Below, one piece after another: positions 36,501-47,600 of a stretch of 64,000 nucleotides of DNA. Source of the DNA: CAUZFZ01 sp963579025 (lineage in GTDB: Bacteria; Planctomycetota; Planctomycetia; Planctomycetales; Planctomycetaceae); the NCBI GenBank assembly GCA_963579025.1, contig CAUZFZ010000017.1:1-64000 (forward strand). Direction: 5' to 3'. Within the stretch, counting starts at the first letter, position 1, and the number at the start of each line of letters is the position of its first letter. The translations under genes and the position numbers were made by a program. Under the pieces are notes generated by a model. That model saw only the letters and a list, made by a program, of their open reading frames with translations, was not told the origin of the DNA and did no database searches.

Positions 36501-39500
36501 TGGAGCTGTTCTTCGCGACCTTCCAGATCAGCAACTAGCGCATCCTGTGCCTGCTGTCGTTCGTCGAGCTCCACGGAACGCGACTTCAGTTCCTGGTCGT
36601 CTGCGTCGAGCTTCTGTCGCGCCTCATGGAGGGCATTCTGCTGTGCTTCGAGTTCCTGCAAATCTTCGTTGAGCTTCATCCGCTGCTGGTCGGCGGCCTC
36701 TCGATCCGACTGGACCTGTTCGCGATCATGTTCAACCTGACGCTTTGAGCGAGTCAGCTCAGCTCGGTCGTTCGCGATCGACTCGCGATCCCACTCCAGT
36801 GACTGCTGCCTGTCTGCGAGTTCGGTCTCGACCGATTCCAGTTCGGCCTGACACCCGTCCAGATTTTTCTGGCGGATGTCGAACTCGTCATTGTGTCGGT
36901 CCTTGTCGCCTTCGAATTCTTCTGATCGGTTCGCCAGGACTTTCCGGTCCTGATCCAACCGTTTGAGTTCCTCGGCGATCAGTTCGCGTTCCGCCTGCAG
37001 CTCGCCAGTCTGTCGCTGGTGTTCGGTCTCGGATTCCTGCTGTTGAACAGTGAGCTGTGCCTGTGCGTCCTCGGCCTGTTCATGAAGCTGAGAAAGCTCG
37101 GTCCGCTGCGACTCACGCGCGGCGTCTTCTTTCAACAGTTCTTCGCGGCGATCTTCGACTGCCTGCCGGTCAGACGAGATTGATTTGCGGGCTTCTTCGA
37201 CAAGCAGCTCACGAGACTCGAGGTCAATCCGCAGCTCGTCCACTTCCGCTACCTCGATATCGATTGCCTGTCGATCCAGTTCGAGTCGCGCCTCGAGTTG
37301 TCTGAAGCCTTCTTCCTTCTTCGCCCACTCGGTTTCGAGTTGTTCGATCTGCAAACGTTTGCCATCCAGTTCCTCGAAATGCCTTTTCAGGTCCTCGCGT
37401 TCATCTGCCAGTTTCTTCCGCTGAGTCTCCAGTCGAGTGACATCATCCTCGACTTCATTTCGCTGCTGTTGCAGGCCGACGCGATCGACTTCGAAGGCCT
37501 GGCGGGACGCATCGATACCCGAGTACTCGGTATCGATCCGCTGACGCTCGTCTTCCAGTTCGGCACGCCGCGATTCGAAGTCGGCCTCGTTGCGTCGGAG
37601 TTCCGCCTGAGTCTCCTGCAGTTTGCGGCGGTCACGTTCCAGCCGCTCCCGGTCCGCTTTCAGTGTGCGGTGGTACTCATCCAGAGCGGACTGCGCGGTC
37701 TGGTACGCCTGCGACTTTTCTTCCAGTCGAGTCCGGTCGGAATCGAGCCCGGCCGTCTTGTCCTGCAGTTCGCTACGTTCCTGATCGACCGCCGCACGCT
37801 CAGCTTCCAGGCGGGCTTCCTGTTCGGCCAGTTCCTGTTGCTTCGATGCGAGTTCCTCGCGACTGGCATCGACCTGCCGCTGCATCTGATCCAGTTCCGC
37901 CTGTTCGTCGCGGCACTTTGCGATCTGCACTGTCAGCTCGCCGCGTTCTTCAGAGATCGTCAGTTCGCTGGATTCGAGCCGCTCACGCAACTCGGCGAGC
38001 TGTTCGCGTTCCGCCTTGCGGTCCTTCTGCTCACGTTCGAGCGCCGCCCGGTCCTGCTGGAACGCGCTCGTCTGTTCGAGCAATTCGAGCTGCTGTTCCG
38101 CGAGTTTCGAGTTCTCTTCCTGCAGCCGCAGCTCGTCCTGCACGAGCTTTTGCTTCGATGATTCGATGTCTCCTTCAGTCGTCGTCGTACTCTCCGCCAG
38201 TTGTTGCAGACTTTCACGCTGCCGGGCCAGTTCTTCCTGTTCGCTCTTGAGTTCCCGCTGCGATGCTTCGATCGTGGCACGCAACGCAGTCAGCTGACTT
38301 TCCTGCGACGCGATCTGCTGTTCGCGATCCTGCAGTTCCGTCTTCAGCCGCCGCTGCCGGTCTTCGGTCTCCTGAGTTTGTTTTTCCAGTTCGTCCGCGT
38401 TGAGATGAAACCGCTGGTCCCACTCGCGTTCTTTGTGCTCGAACTCGCGCTGCTGCTCTTCGAATTCCTGCTGCTGCCGCGTCAAGGTCTGCTCGAGCGC
38501 GTTTGCCCGCAGGATTCGTTCACGCAGTGAACCGCTCTGTTCGTCAAACTCAGACTGCCGCGTTTCCACTTCGGCTTCGCGGCTGGTCAGCGATTCTTCC
38601 AGTTCACGAGACTTTACCTCCAGCTCCTGCTGCTGCGTCTCGATCTCAGCCCGCTGCGTGTCGAGCTTCTGCTGCGTTGCGTCGGAGTCGCGAGTCTGTT
38701 CCGACAGGTTCGCTTCCTGTGACTTCAGCGCTTCGTCACGTTCTGCCAGTTCCGCCTTCTGCTTCTGGAGTTTCGATTCCAGATCGAGCAACCAGCGTTC
38801 CTGTGACGACGTATCGTCCGAGCGGCTTTCGACTTCGCTCAGTTTATTCGTCAGTTCGTTCTCACGCTCGGCCAGCTCTTGAGTTCGCTTGTTGAGAAAC
38901 TCGTCCTTTTGTGCGGCTTCCGCCAGCCGGGCCTCCAGCGAGGATCGTTGTGATTCGAGCTGTTCCTGCCACTGACTGATGTCCGCGTTGTACCGTTCGA
39001 TCTGCCCGCGCAGCGTTTGCTCACGCTGTTTCATCGACTCGGCCAGTCGCTGGAGCTGCTCGCGATAGGCCTGATGCTCGTCATCACCGCCATCCAGGTC
39101 GGCGGTCTGCTGCGTCAGCTTCAGAAGTTGTGCGTCCAGCTCCTGCTCGCGTTGCCGCAGGTCTTCATCCTGACGGGCGACGCGTTTCTCTTTCTCGTCC
39201 AGAAGCGTCAGACGACTGTCCGCATCGATTTGCCCACGAGAGACGGACGTCTCCCGCTCCTCGAAGTCCTTCCGTTGCTGTTCCAGATCTGCCTGCTGGA
39301 CTTCGATCTGCCGACGCAGACTTTCCAGTTCCGCACGTTCCGAATTCAACAGCACGCGCGCCGCGGACGTGTCCGCGTCATTCAGCTGACCACCGTCGGC
39401 CATATTCTCCCGCAGAGCCTGCAGTGCTTCCCGCTGACGGTCCAGTTCCTGCTGCTGCTGTTCGAACTCCTGACGACGCGAATCGATCTCCGACTGCTGG

Positions 39501-40372
39501 CTGTGGAATCGAGTACGCAGCCGTTCCAGTTCGTCCGTCTGGACTTTGAATTCCTTGCGCTGGTGATCGAGTGCGAGTTCCTTGTTGGCCAGCTCGGCCT
39601 TCTTTCGATCCAAACCATGCTCACGATCGCGGAACTCCTCTTCCCGCTCCTGCTGAGTTTTGCGCGCCTCGTCAATTTCCGCGCGAATCCGGCTCAGTTC
39701 GTCTTTCTGTTCCTGCAGGTCGTCGCCCTGGCCAGTCAGCGTCTTGAGCTGTTCGTCGAGTTCTCGCGCGGCCACTCCGCCCTGCTCGCGTGCCGATAGT
39801 TCCTGAAGCTTGGCATCCAGTTCGTCAAATCGTTGATCGAGTTCCTGTTCTCGGGTGACCAGAGTCTGCTCGCGGTCATCAAGTTCCCGGGCATCATCTG
39901 CCAGCCGATTCTGCTTCTGGCTCAACTGCACTCGTTTCTGCTTCAGTTCGCCCTCGGGAGAGCCCAGGACGTCGACTGAGACGCCTTCACCTTCATCGCC
40001 GAACGCCGTCTCGATTTCGTGAGATTCCGCAGGTCGCAGCCGGAACTCGGCCGGGCCGATCGCCACTCGGTCGCCTGGCATCAATTCCGTTGTCTCGCGC
40101 ACCGGGCGGTCGTTAAGCCATGTGCTGGCGCCGTATTCCTTCAGAATCGTACTTTTGGGTCCGGATGTAATCAGAACGTGCTGAGGATCCACACTCTGGG
40201 CGCGAACCGTCAATGTGCAGGCGCGGGACGATCCGATCGTGCACTCTGTCCCGGGCAGCAGGAGGATCGCCTGCAGCCCGAGGTGCTGTTGCACTGGCTC
40301 GATGACCAGGACCTCTCGGACCGGCCGAATCGATCGGACGACGTTCTGTGGAGTCTGGAACTGTTCTGCCAT
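33584..40372 (-). CDS. Giant FHA-domain/coiled-coil/membrane protein
   Basis: 2262 residues from the ATG at 40372 (MAEQFQTPQN), chosen over the 27-codon longer form. Residues about 34-114 are an FHA domain, with CTIGSSRACTLTV, VDPQHV, and LNDRPVRETTELMPGDRVAIG; FHA domains bind phosphothreonine. Roughly residues 165-1850 are nearly unbroken Glu/Gln/Leu/Arg heptads (for example LESQRSSLEARLAEAAQ), a rod that could exceed 200 nm. An acidic disordered stretch follows. Near the C-terminus are two TM helices (MWLDGTLACVSMGMGGAYL and GWAAMLIGLVAIVELLRTFL). Anchoring by this TM pair would put the FHA head and the tail on the same side. The nearest Ser/Thr kinase (15.8 kb) is a possible but unproven partner. 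SMC-like ATPase motifs are absent. Confidence 0.93.
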   Translation of the reverse strand: MAEQFQTPQNVVRSIRPVREVLVIEPVQQHLGLQAILLLPGTECTIGSSRACTLTVRAQSVDPQHVLITSGPKSTILKEYGASTWLNDRPVRETTELMPGDRVAIGPAEFRLRPAESHEIETAFGDEGEGVSVDVLGSPEGELKQKRVQLSQKQNRLADDARELDDREQTLVTREQELDQRFDELDAKLQELSAREQGGVAARELDEQLKTLTGQGDDLQEQKDELSRIRAEIDEARKTQQEREEEFRDREHGLDRKKAELANKELALDHQRKEFKVQTDELERLRTRFHSQQSEIDSRRQEFEQQQQELDRQREALQALRENMADGGQLNDADTSAARVLLNSERAELESLRRQIEVQQADLEQQRKDFEERETSVSRGQIDADSRLTLLDEKEKRVARQDEDLRQREQELDAQLLKLTQQTADLDGGDDEHQAYREQLQRLAESMKQREQTLRGQIERYNADISQWQEQLESQRSSLEARLAEAAQKDEFLNKRTQELAERENELTNKLSEVESRSDDTSSQERWLLDLESKLQKQKAELAERDEALKSQEANLSEQTRDSDATQQKLDTQRAEIETQQQELEVKSRELEESLTSREAEVETRQSEFDEQSGSLRERILRANALEQTLTRQQQEFEEQQREFEHKEREWDQRFHLNADELEKQTQETEDRQRRLKTELQDREQQIASQESQLTALRATIEASQRELKSEQEELARQRESLQQLAESTTTTEGDIESSKQKLVQDELRLQEENSKLAEQQLELLEQTSAFQQDRAALEREQKDRKAEREQLAELRERLESSELTISEERGELTVQIAKCRDEQAELDQMQRQVDASREELASKQQELAEQEARLEAERAAVDQERSELQDKTAGLDSDRTRLEEKSQAYQTAQSALDEYHRTLKADRERLERDRRKLQETQAELRRNEADFESRRAELEDERQRIDTEYSGIDASRQAFEVDRVGLQQQRNEVEDDVTRLETQRKKLADEREDLKRHFEELDGKRLQIEQLETEWAKKEEGFRQLEARLELDRQAIDIEVAEVDELRIDLESRELLVEEARKSISSDRQAVEDRREELLKEDAARESQRTELSQLHEQAEDAQAQLTVQQQESETEHQRQTGELQAERELIAEELKRLDQDRKVLANRSEEFEGDKDRHNDEFDIRQKNLDGCQAELESVETELADRQQSLEWDRESIANDRAELTRSKRQVEHDREQVQSDREAADQQRMKLNEDLQELEAQQNALHEARQKLDADDQELKSRSVELDERQQAQDALVADLEGREEQLQSEKTQLESQIEQLSGDREQLELRDAQLQAELQKLESDRECFDEQQHELDSAREELDRELNATTKDRDELKQQREQLNQTQTQLESERGEVSAERARLALEQARVESQYAKLEAEKTRIDADLARVETEKAEVAADRQHIDALKKKLELLETQLGDAKSALNEDREAMQQRVEELNGEHADVRGERHRVETDKVQLAEQNSQFVEREHDLTTRLESALAELKVEREQRDADRQRAAELEQQILTGGGDPTEAQQELLNRVEASLSDLQNERVNRDDERQRLAQMEQRLAAEQAQLAETRTRVATDGEQIQSYRLSVSAREDELSSLQMRLTQKDMELNSLREELQIEHQNVESQMSQIGTGREKLKSDWERLDSERNKLVTQNHDVSLQARDLAGRLEHAIEELQAERQAREQERRRARDLESRVQAGQYEMQEVRQSSVSERQRLANRKRELAKKESEIRGATRSLDANREGLQAQLAVMTQKLERLLSERSQLDARREQLSGNFDDNDESSVKARLELAMEELAYERRARNVERQQLNAMASQFSAVKEQLTQEQSRYLDVLNNVLGDDDGIDGVLDESINPADVERTIDLDVSAEALFDDIFDEPDAEGLSAELQQQVDEIESQVEALRDERGETARHLAEASDAFDQDPTDKVGNRKRDPAADGNLPAGSEEPDSWHSQDESHAETTGNLFGGQKVENVPTNAVPVTELADKAQDAGDGEAEQLKAFRTLLASMFGMKKKANPAESPDSSDQADESASAVHDDLSIEEPLETTKPAWADSVAPTGPEIDRSSARAGWRDEATTDDAKSKETALVKQRELAQRMTISSLRNVANESARNALTTHSQGKLKRKMWLDGTLACVSMGMGGAYLTQDLGQEYSWSTYGWAAMLIGLVAIVELLRTFLRWNRANNYQRAGQGHGSTLDARYQRFIQDHEAYSGMRVPEPVWSNDEDDSSVEIVDSEDVDAPVS

Positions 40373-40666
40373 GGCAATCACCAGAGAGACTCGGACGGTG
40401 CATAGACACGCACGGCGCAACAAGCGGAGTTTTTGCCGTATGGGGATATACAACGTGCAGCCAGGCAGTCAAAAAGCGTCCGGCTGTCTGACCGGCAAAG
40501 TCGGAAAACCTGGGCCGCACAGCACGATCGCACCCCGGGTAGCGGGAATGGCAACATGTTGCGATTCGGAAACACACCGGGGAACTCTCGCGAACGGTTG
40601 AACGTCTGAGTACAGTCACAAATCAACTTCGCGACATCTTCACGTCACGCACACCCGGGCCTCGCC

Positions 40667-43600
40667 ATGCGTCCATTTGGTTCCTTCAAGTCCATCGCCC
40701 GCCAGCGCCGAAAGAGACCGGCACGGGCAGAGCGGCTCGAAGCACGTGCGCTGCTGGCGACTTTTAGCGTCAACTCACTGGTCGATACTGTCGACACGGA
40801 CCCCGGCGACGGAGTCGCGATTGACGCGTCTGGCAACACGTCGTTGCGTGCGGCCGTGCAGGAAGCAAACGCACTGGCCGGCGAAGACATGATCATCCTG
40901 CCCGCCGCTCTCCTTCCGATTCAGCTCTTCATCGCTGGGCGCGGCGAGGACATGGCAGCGACTGGCGACTTGGATATCACGGATGACGTGACGATCGTCG
41001 GTGCAGGGGCCGGCGATACGATTGTGGACATCGAGCGACAGGACCGCATCTTCGACATTCATCCGGGCGTCACCGCGGAACTGTCTGGCATGACCATTCG
41101 CGACGCGCGTGTGAATAGCAGCACGGAAGACGGGGGAGCCGTTCGGAACCGGGGAACTCTGACAATTGTCGACAGCACGCTCACTCTGAACGACTCGGCA
41201 GGGGGCGGCGGAGCAATACTGAATGAGGCGGGGGCAACCCTGACGATCACTCGCAGTCTGCTCGATCAGAATACTGCCAGTGGCGTGCGCGGTGGCGGTG
41301 CCTTGTTGAACCGTGGCACAGCGACCATCGATCGGTCAGTACTGGACCGCAACACCGGCTCGGTGCTTGGTGGCGGCATCATGAATACCGGGACTGGCGA
41401 TCTCACAGTGATCGGCACGGAGCTGACGTCCAATCGGACAAGCAGCGCACAGAATGGCGCTGGCCTCTTCAACGCCGGCATCGCCGACGTATCGCACAGC
41501 ACATTTCATCTGAATCAGGCGGCGAATGGTGCCGCCATCTATGTTTCTGGTGGTGGCAATGCCGTCCTGCGTCTCACGAACTCCACACTGTCGGGTAATT
41601 TCGCGTTTGGACGCGGTGGCGGCATTCATGTCGCTGACCCTGGCGACGATGTCCTGATTCGGCTGTCGACTATCACCGAGAACTTCGCGTCGGCTGGCGG
41701 CGGCGGTTTGTTTACGGTTGGTGACATCGGTCTCTCGGGTTCGATCGTCGCGGGGAACACGACGTCCGGTACGCTCGGCGTGTCTCAGATCGACGGGCAG
41801 ATTAATAGCAACGGTTTCAACCTGCTGGGTACGACGGTGACGGGGCAGACCGGGGACGACATCATCGCAGCCGATCCTGTACTGGATTCGCTCAAGCGAA
41901 ACGGTGGACCGACGCGCACGCATCGTCCGCTGTCCGGCAGTCTGGCAGTTGACAATGGACATCCATCGGACACTTCGCTGCTGGATCAACGGTTCTTGCC
42001 TCGTCCGCGTAACATTTCCGGCGGCCTCGGCGCACCGGACATCGGTGCCTACGAAGTACAGCCGTTCGCTTACTCGCCCGATCTGACCGATCTTCGTGTG
42101 CGGCTCAACGGTCAGGACTTCGAGATTGTCAACGAGTCTGACGGCACCGTTGTGCAGACGACTCCGTTCAACCCGGATATCGAGATCATCATCACCGGCA
42201 CCGACGGTAACGACTCGCTGATCGTCGACTTTTCCGGCGGCGATCCCGTCCCGGTCGACGGATTGACATTCGACGGAGGGGCCGGCAGCGACTCGCTGAC
42301 TCTGATCGAGGGATTGCTGACGACAATCACGCACACCTACACAAACGCAACAGACGTCGACATCGCGCTCGATGACGGCAGTGCCGTTCGAGTCGTGTCG
42401 GGTATCGGGCTGACGGATCTGACGGACGGCCTGTTGGCGACCGGTCGGGTGTTCAATTTCGGCGACGGCAATGACGTCGTGGAACTCGATGACGATGGCA
42501 TTGTCGGCAGTGTCAGCATGCAGCTCACCAGTAGTCTGACCATCCCTCAAGTGAACTTTCGCAATCCGGATGCGACACTGGTTATCAACCTCGGAGACGG
42601 CAACGACGACCTCACGTTTGCCGGCACTGATGGAGACTACACTGGATCGCTGCGGGCGAACGCAGGGCCTGGTGATGACCGGTTGGATGCCAGTGCATTG
42701 ACGGTCGGGGCAAGCCTGCAGGGCGATGGTGGCGCGGACACTCAAATCGGCGGGAGCGGCGACGACACGCTCAATGGAAACAGCGGATCCGATTCACTCG
42801 TGGGAGGCGATGGGAACGATCGCATCCTCGGCGGATCCGACCGCGACGTATTGATCGGTGGGGCAGGCGACGACGAGCTGCGAGGTCAGGGGAGCGTTGA
42901 CGACTCGCTGACCGGTGGCCTGGGCGATGATGTGCTGGACGGAGGCAACAACGACGGTAGTGGCAACGACGTGCTGATCGAGCAACACAACGTCGCGGAG
43001 CTGACGCTGACGGAAACGTCACTGACGGGTCTGGGCAACGACACCCTGATCGGTATTCGCAAGGCCTATCTTTTTGGCGGTGCTGCCGCGAATCGGATGG
43101 ATGCGTCGGCGTTTCCATTTTTCGCCCTGCTGCGGGGTGCTGGTGGGGCGGATGAACTGATCGGTGGAGCCGGCCGAAACGTCCTGATCGGCGGCGCCGG
43201 CAGAGACACCCTGACGGGCAACGGTGGAAGAGACCGATTGCGCGGCGGCGGTCTGAGCGATGTGCTGGACGGAGGCGCCGGTGTCGACACCTTGCTGGGA
43301 CATGCCGGCAGAGACACGCTGACGGGCGGCGAAGGCAATGATCGACTGATCGGCGGCCCTGGAATTGACACGCTCATTGAGTCAGCCGATGCCGACATCA
43401 CAGCGACTCGGACCAGACTGACCGGGGTCGGGACTGACGTACTGCGGCAGATCGAGCGACTCAGTCTGACCGGAGGTCCCGGAGACAATCGGCTCGATGT
43501 TTCACAATTCGACCGTCCAACCACGGTCGACGGTCAGGGCGGCAACGACACGATCATCGGCTCCGCCGCGGCCGACACTCTGTCGGGAGGCGAAGGCGAC

Positions 43601-43993
43601 GATTCCATTCTCGGACGAAATGGAAACGACCAGCTTTTTGGCGGGATCGGCGACGACACTCTTAATGGTGGAGACGGCAACGACGTCCTTGATGCCGGCG
43701 CCGGCAACGACGGACTCTCGGGCGGAACGGGCAGTGACCAGTTAGTGGGCGGTGACAACAGCGACACGCTTTATGGTGGAGACGGCGACGACGCCCTGTC
43801 AGGCGGGGCTGGCGATGACACGGTCCAGGGCGGTCTCGGCGATGACGCCGTAAATGGCGACGCCGGTGCGGATATTTTAACGGGCGGGATTGGCGACGGA
43901 GTGGCCCAGGGCGGAGACATCTTCGACACTCCCGGCGAATCCGACGAATTCTTCAGCCTGAACCCAGTGCCCGACTGGGTAGACCAGGTGTAG
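40667..43993 (+). CDS. Parallel beta-helix plus RTX protein with LEPR-XLL-like motif
   Basis: 1108 residues. LEARALLA lies at 24-31 after an Arg-rich leader. Then [17 protein letters not shown] followed by [11 protein letters not shown] is a CSLREA-type region that introduces a right-handed parallel beta-helix ([20 protein letters not shown] and similar turns) to about residue 470. A beta-sandwich/linker region follows. From about 690 to 1080 are GGxGxDxL RTX nonapeptides. The C-terminus ([17 protein letters not shown]) differs from the IDESF tail of the other RTX proteins. A secreted or surface structural role is inferred. It is divergent from the FHA gene. Confidence 0.93.
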   Translation: MRPFGSFKSIARQRRKRPARAERLEARALLATFSVNSLVDTVDTDPGDGVAIDASGNTSLRAAVQEANALAGEDMIILPAALLPIQLFIAGRGEDMAATGDLDITDDVTIVGAGAGDTIVDIERQDRIFDIHPGVTAELSGMTIRDARVNSSTEDGGAVRNRGTLTIVDSTLTLNDSAGGGGAILNEAGATLTITRSLLDQNTASGVRGGGALLNRGTATIDRSVLDRNTGSVLGGGIMNTGTGDLTVIGTELTSNRTSSAQNGAGLFNAGIADVSHSTFHLNQAANGAAIYVSGGGNAVLRLTNSTLSGNFAFGRGGGIHVADPGDDVLIRLSTITENFASAGGGGLFTVGDIGLSGSIVAGNTTSGTLGVSQIDGQINSNGFNLLGTTVTGQTGDDIIAADPVLDSLKRNGGPTRTHRPLSGSLAVDNGHPSDTSLLDQRFLPRPRNISGGLGAPDIGAYEVQPFAYSPDLTDLRVRLNGQDFEIVNESDGTVVQTTPFNPDIEIIITGTDGNDSLIVDFSGGDPVPVDGLTFDGGAGSDSLTLIEGLLTTITHTYTNATDVDIALDDGSAVRVVSGIGLTDLTDGLLATGRVFNFGDGNDVVELDDDGIVGSVSMQLTSSLTIPQVNFRNPDATLVINLGDGNDDLTFAGTDGDYTGSLRANAGPGDDRLDASALTVGASLQGDGGADTQIGGSGDDTLNGNSGSDSLVGGDGNDRILGGSDRDVLIGGAGDDELRGQGSVDDSLTGGLGDDVLDGGNNDGSGNDVLIEQHNVAELTLTETSLTGLGNDTLIGIRKAYLFGGAAANRMDASAFPFFALLRGAGGADELIGGAGRNVLIGGAGRDTLTGNGGRDRLRGGGLSDVLDGGAGVDTLLGHAGRDTLTGGEGNDRLIGGPGIDTLIESADADITATRTRLTGVGTDVLRQIERLSLTGGPGDNRLDVSQFDRPTTVDGQGGNDTIIGSAAADTLSGGEGDDSILGRNGNDQLFGGIGDDTLNGGDGNDVLDAGAGNDGLSGGTGSDQLVGGDNSDTLYGGDGDDALSGGAGDDTVQGGLGDDAVNGDAGADILTGGIGDGVAQGGDIFDTPGESDEFFSLNPVPDWVDQV

Positions 43994-44672
43994 GTCGGAC
44001 GGAGCGAACGCGCAGCTCGGCCGCAGCCACTTGGAACCACTCGATCTCGCCACTCTGCGTGGTTTCCTCGGGGCCGGCCAAAATCTGGTAACTTCGGCTA
44101 CACCGCAAAACACGACTGACACAGCACTACGCTGGGTCGCGCAGGTGATTACCGAAACAGGCGGCAACTCTGCTGTGCACACAGGGCCCCGCAGCGGAAA
44201 GAGGTCGCGTCTCGTTGCTCTCCCGGCCTCCCATAGCTGCGCCATGCCGGTTTCAGAGCAACCGTCCCCACCCCGTTGGCAATCCCAGCCTCACGAAGCG
44301 GCAATCAACGAGGGCCACCCTGCGAAGACGGCTGGGTGCACTTGGCGAAGGACTTCGGCCGCCTGTTCCGCCCTGCGGCAGACTCGCCCGTGAGCCTGTC
44401 GAGTGAAGCCACGCGTCGCGAGCGTGCCTGGCTGCACGGGACACGCTGTGGTCAGAATATATTCATCGAGCCGGCCTGATCGATCCGCATTCGTCTGACT
44501 CACGTTTCACAATTGGCTACCTCGAAAAATGGGTGGGAGCTATCGTGCCACTCGGCGCGAGCCAGCCTGCTGGATTGGGCATCTGCGATCTGGTCTACTC
44601 TTAATCGTCCGCATTCTGCGGCCTGTTCACAGCCCGAACAGACTCGCCGGGCCACGCTCATATCCCGGAACA
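43994..44672. other. Intergenic region upstream of the STAND gene
   Basis: 680 nt holding a dispersed stem-loop repeat (44177-44274). The ORFs here lack any family signature, including the 48-codon extension of the STAND gene to 44529. The promoter of that gene is expected near 44580-44660. Confidence 0.55.
44177..44274. repeat. Dispersed intergenic stem-loop repeat, copy 2
   Basis: Homologous to 23490-23604: 25 of 29 bases in the left block and 16 of 16 in the right block. The pairing between arms is weaker than in copy 1, but both copies begin with a small palindrome (CTGTGCACAcAG here). Confidence 0.75.
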
Positions 44673-47600
44673 ATGACTGACACCTCTCGAACTGTCCGCA
44701 TCTTCATTTCAAGCCCCGGCGACGTGGTCGACGAACGTGACCGGGCGCGGAGAGTGATTGACGGGCTCGGCCGGCAGTATCCCGGGGTCGCACTGCAGCC
44801 GATTCTGTGGGAAGACCTCGCGTTGCCAGTCACGGCTTCGTTTCAGGAAAGCATCGACTTTGTCCTGGACCGTGATCCGATCGACATCGCTGTGTTCATC
44901 CTCTGGTCGCGTCTGGGGACTCCGCTGGGCGCCATGATGACGCGCCCCGATGGCACGCCGTATCGCAGCGGAACTGAACGCGAGTTCGAACTGATGCTCG
45001 CAGCCTTCGAACAAAGCGAACGGCAACGTCCGGTTATTCTCGCCTATACACGGGATGACGACGCGGGGTTCAAGCAGAAGCTGGCAGAAGTTCCAAACTC
45101 GGAGTTGGAAGAATTCATCGCCCAGCAGCGGCTCACCGACGCTTTTGTCCGCGAACAGTTCTTTGATTCTGAAGGCCACAACATCCGGGCCGTGCAGAGC
45201 TATCGGGAACCGGTCGCGTTTTCGCAGCGACTTCGTATCCATTTGCGGCACGCCCTTGATGATCTACTGGGAACGAATGCTGGTCCTCGATGGCTGGGCG
45301 AACCGTATCGTGGCCTGGATGTTTTTGACGTCGAACACGCACCCATCTTCCATGGTCGCGACGAGGAAACCTGCGATCTGCTGCAGCGGCTGCGTGAACA
45401 GCGGCGGGCGGGCTGTGCGTTTGTGGTGATCGTCGGAGCCAGTGGGTCCGGAAAAAGTTCCCTGGCGCGGGCCGGTGTGGCTGCGAGTCTCGTCAACCAT
45501 GCCGGAGATGACGGCGAGAAACAGTGGCGTGTGGCCGTCTTCCTGCCTGCTGTCGGCACGACCGGAGTGTCGCAATCGTCTGGCATCGACAGCGAGCAGC
45601 AGGCAAAGACCAGTGTGCACAGTCTGTTCGTGTCGCTGACTGACACGCTGGCCGAAGCCATACCGGAACTCGAAGCCGGCGGAGTGGATCGCGAAACGAT
45701 CGCAGCCGGTCTCGCAAAGGATTGTGCACTGACCGTGCAGCTGAGCATCGCCCCGGCATTCAAACGCAGCTCAGCGCACCACACAGATGGTCCCTCCAGA
45801 ACGGCCGCGCAGCTCGCTGGCTCTCGCCCCCCGTCGCTGCTCCTCGTGCTCGACCAGCTTGAGGAACTCTGGACCGACCGGAACATTACGACGGAAGTCA
45901 GGGAACAGTTCCTGGTCGCCATCGAAGCTATGGCCAGACGGGACGACATCACGGTTCTGGCGACGCTCCGGAGCGATTTCTATCCGCAGGCCCAACAGTC
46001 GTCTGCGTTTCTACGAATGAAGGGCGAGCACGGTCACGTTGACCTGATGCCGCCAGGTCCCGCAGCCCTGTCGCGGCTGATCACAGAACCGGCGCGGCTG
46101 GCGGGAGTTCAGTTCGAGCGACACGAACAGTCCGGACTGTCGCTGGATGAGGTCATTCTACAGGACGCCTCCCGCGATCCTGCAGCGTTGCCACTTCTGC
46201 AGTATGCACTCGCCGAACTGTACCGTGGGACCCACTTACAACCAGCAGAAACTGGCGAAGAAACGAGGCATGGTCCAGGTGAACGCCGCACTGCCGTACG
46301 TCTTACGTTCGCGGCGTACGAGTCGCTTGGCGGAGTCGAAGGAGCGCTGGGCCGACGGGCGGAACAAGCATTCAAGAGCCTCCCGGGTCACGCTCAGGCG
46401 GCCCTGAATGAGCTATTGCCGTTGCTGATCACCATCGATGTGGACGGTGATCAAGCGGCAGTTCGCCGCCGCGTTGCGCTCGCCGACCTGACCACGACTT
46501 CGGCTGAGGAGGTCCTGGCCACGTCGATGATTGCTGCCCGTCTTCTGACCACGGACCGCCAGGGCAATGTCGCGATCGTCAGCTTGACGCATGAGGCATT
46601 GTTGCGTCGCTGGGATCGGATCGCGGCCTGGATCACATCGAATCGTGAGTACTTGCGTCTGCGAGCCCGCGTCGAACACAACCAGCGCCGCTGGGAAACG
46701 CAGGACAAGGACACGACCCTGCTACTTCCGGCCGGTCTTCCACTCGAGGAAGCCCGGCAACTGATTGACAACGTCCCGCATGTGCTGGCGGACGATACGT
46801 CTGCCTACATTCGCCAGTCTCTCGATCATCACGCTTCGGTTGCCGCTCGCCGGTCTCGCCGCCGCCGGGCAGTTATTCGGAGCCTGGTCACCTTGACGAT
46901 GCTCGCAGTGGTCAGTGCTGCCGTCGCCGTGTGGCAGGCCTTTGAGGCACGTGAACAACGCATGATTGCCGAGCGGGAAACGGCTGACGCCACCGCTGCG
47001 GCCAAAGCCGAGCAGGTCGCGAAGGATCGCGCTGTGGTGGAACAGAGGCGTGCAATCCGCACTGCCTACAACCTGAGGCTGCGGCGTGTGGCAGACGAGA
47101 TTCCTTCTGATCCCGAACAGGCACTGTCCATTCTCGCGGACTGTCCTGTCGAAATCCGCGACTTCACATGGCGATTATTTCGGAGTCTTTGTCCCACCGG
47201 CCGACAACTCAGAGGACACGAGGCCGGGGTCAACGCGGTTTGCTTTTCACCGGATGGACAGAGTCTCGCAACAGCCAGTGACGATCACACAGTACGCGTC
47301 TGGTCTGTCCCGGAACACGAGTGTCGTCAGGTGCTGTCCGGTCATTCGGACGAAGTCCTTGCGCTGTGCTTTTCTTCCGACGGAGAGCGACTCGTCTCTG
47401 GCTCGAAGGATCGAAAGGCAATTGTGTGGAACATCCAGGCGGGCCAAAGCCCGGAAAGCATCGTCCATGCGACCGACGTCGTGCGCGCCATCGGTTTTGC
47501 AGACAACGATAGATTCGTTATTGGGACAGCTGACGGCCAAATCCGGCTGGTCAATGTCAAGCCTCCGAATGAAGGAAGTATCGTTGTTAAGGAGGGACCC

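Noticed and set aside
41336..42745. 469-residue minus-strand ORF
   Set aside because: Antisense to the beta-helix/RTX gene; the plus strand has recognisable domains and this product has none.
44529..44672. 48-codon N-terminal extension of the STAND protein
   Set aside because: The DUF4062 domain begins right after the ATG at 44673, and the extension has no domain features.
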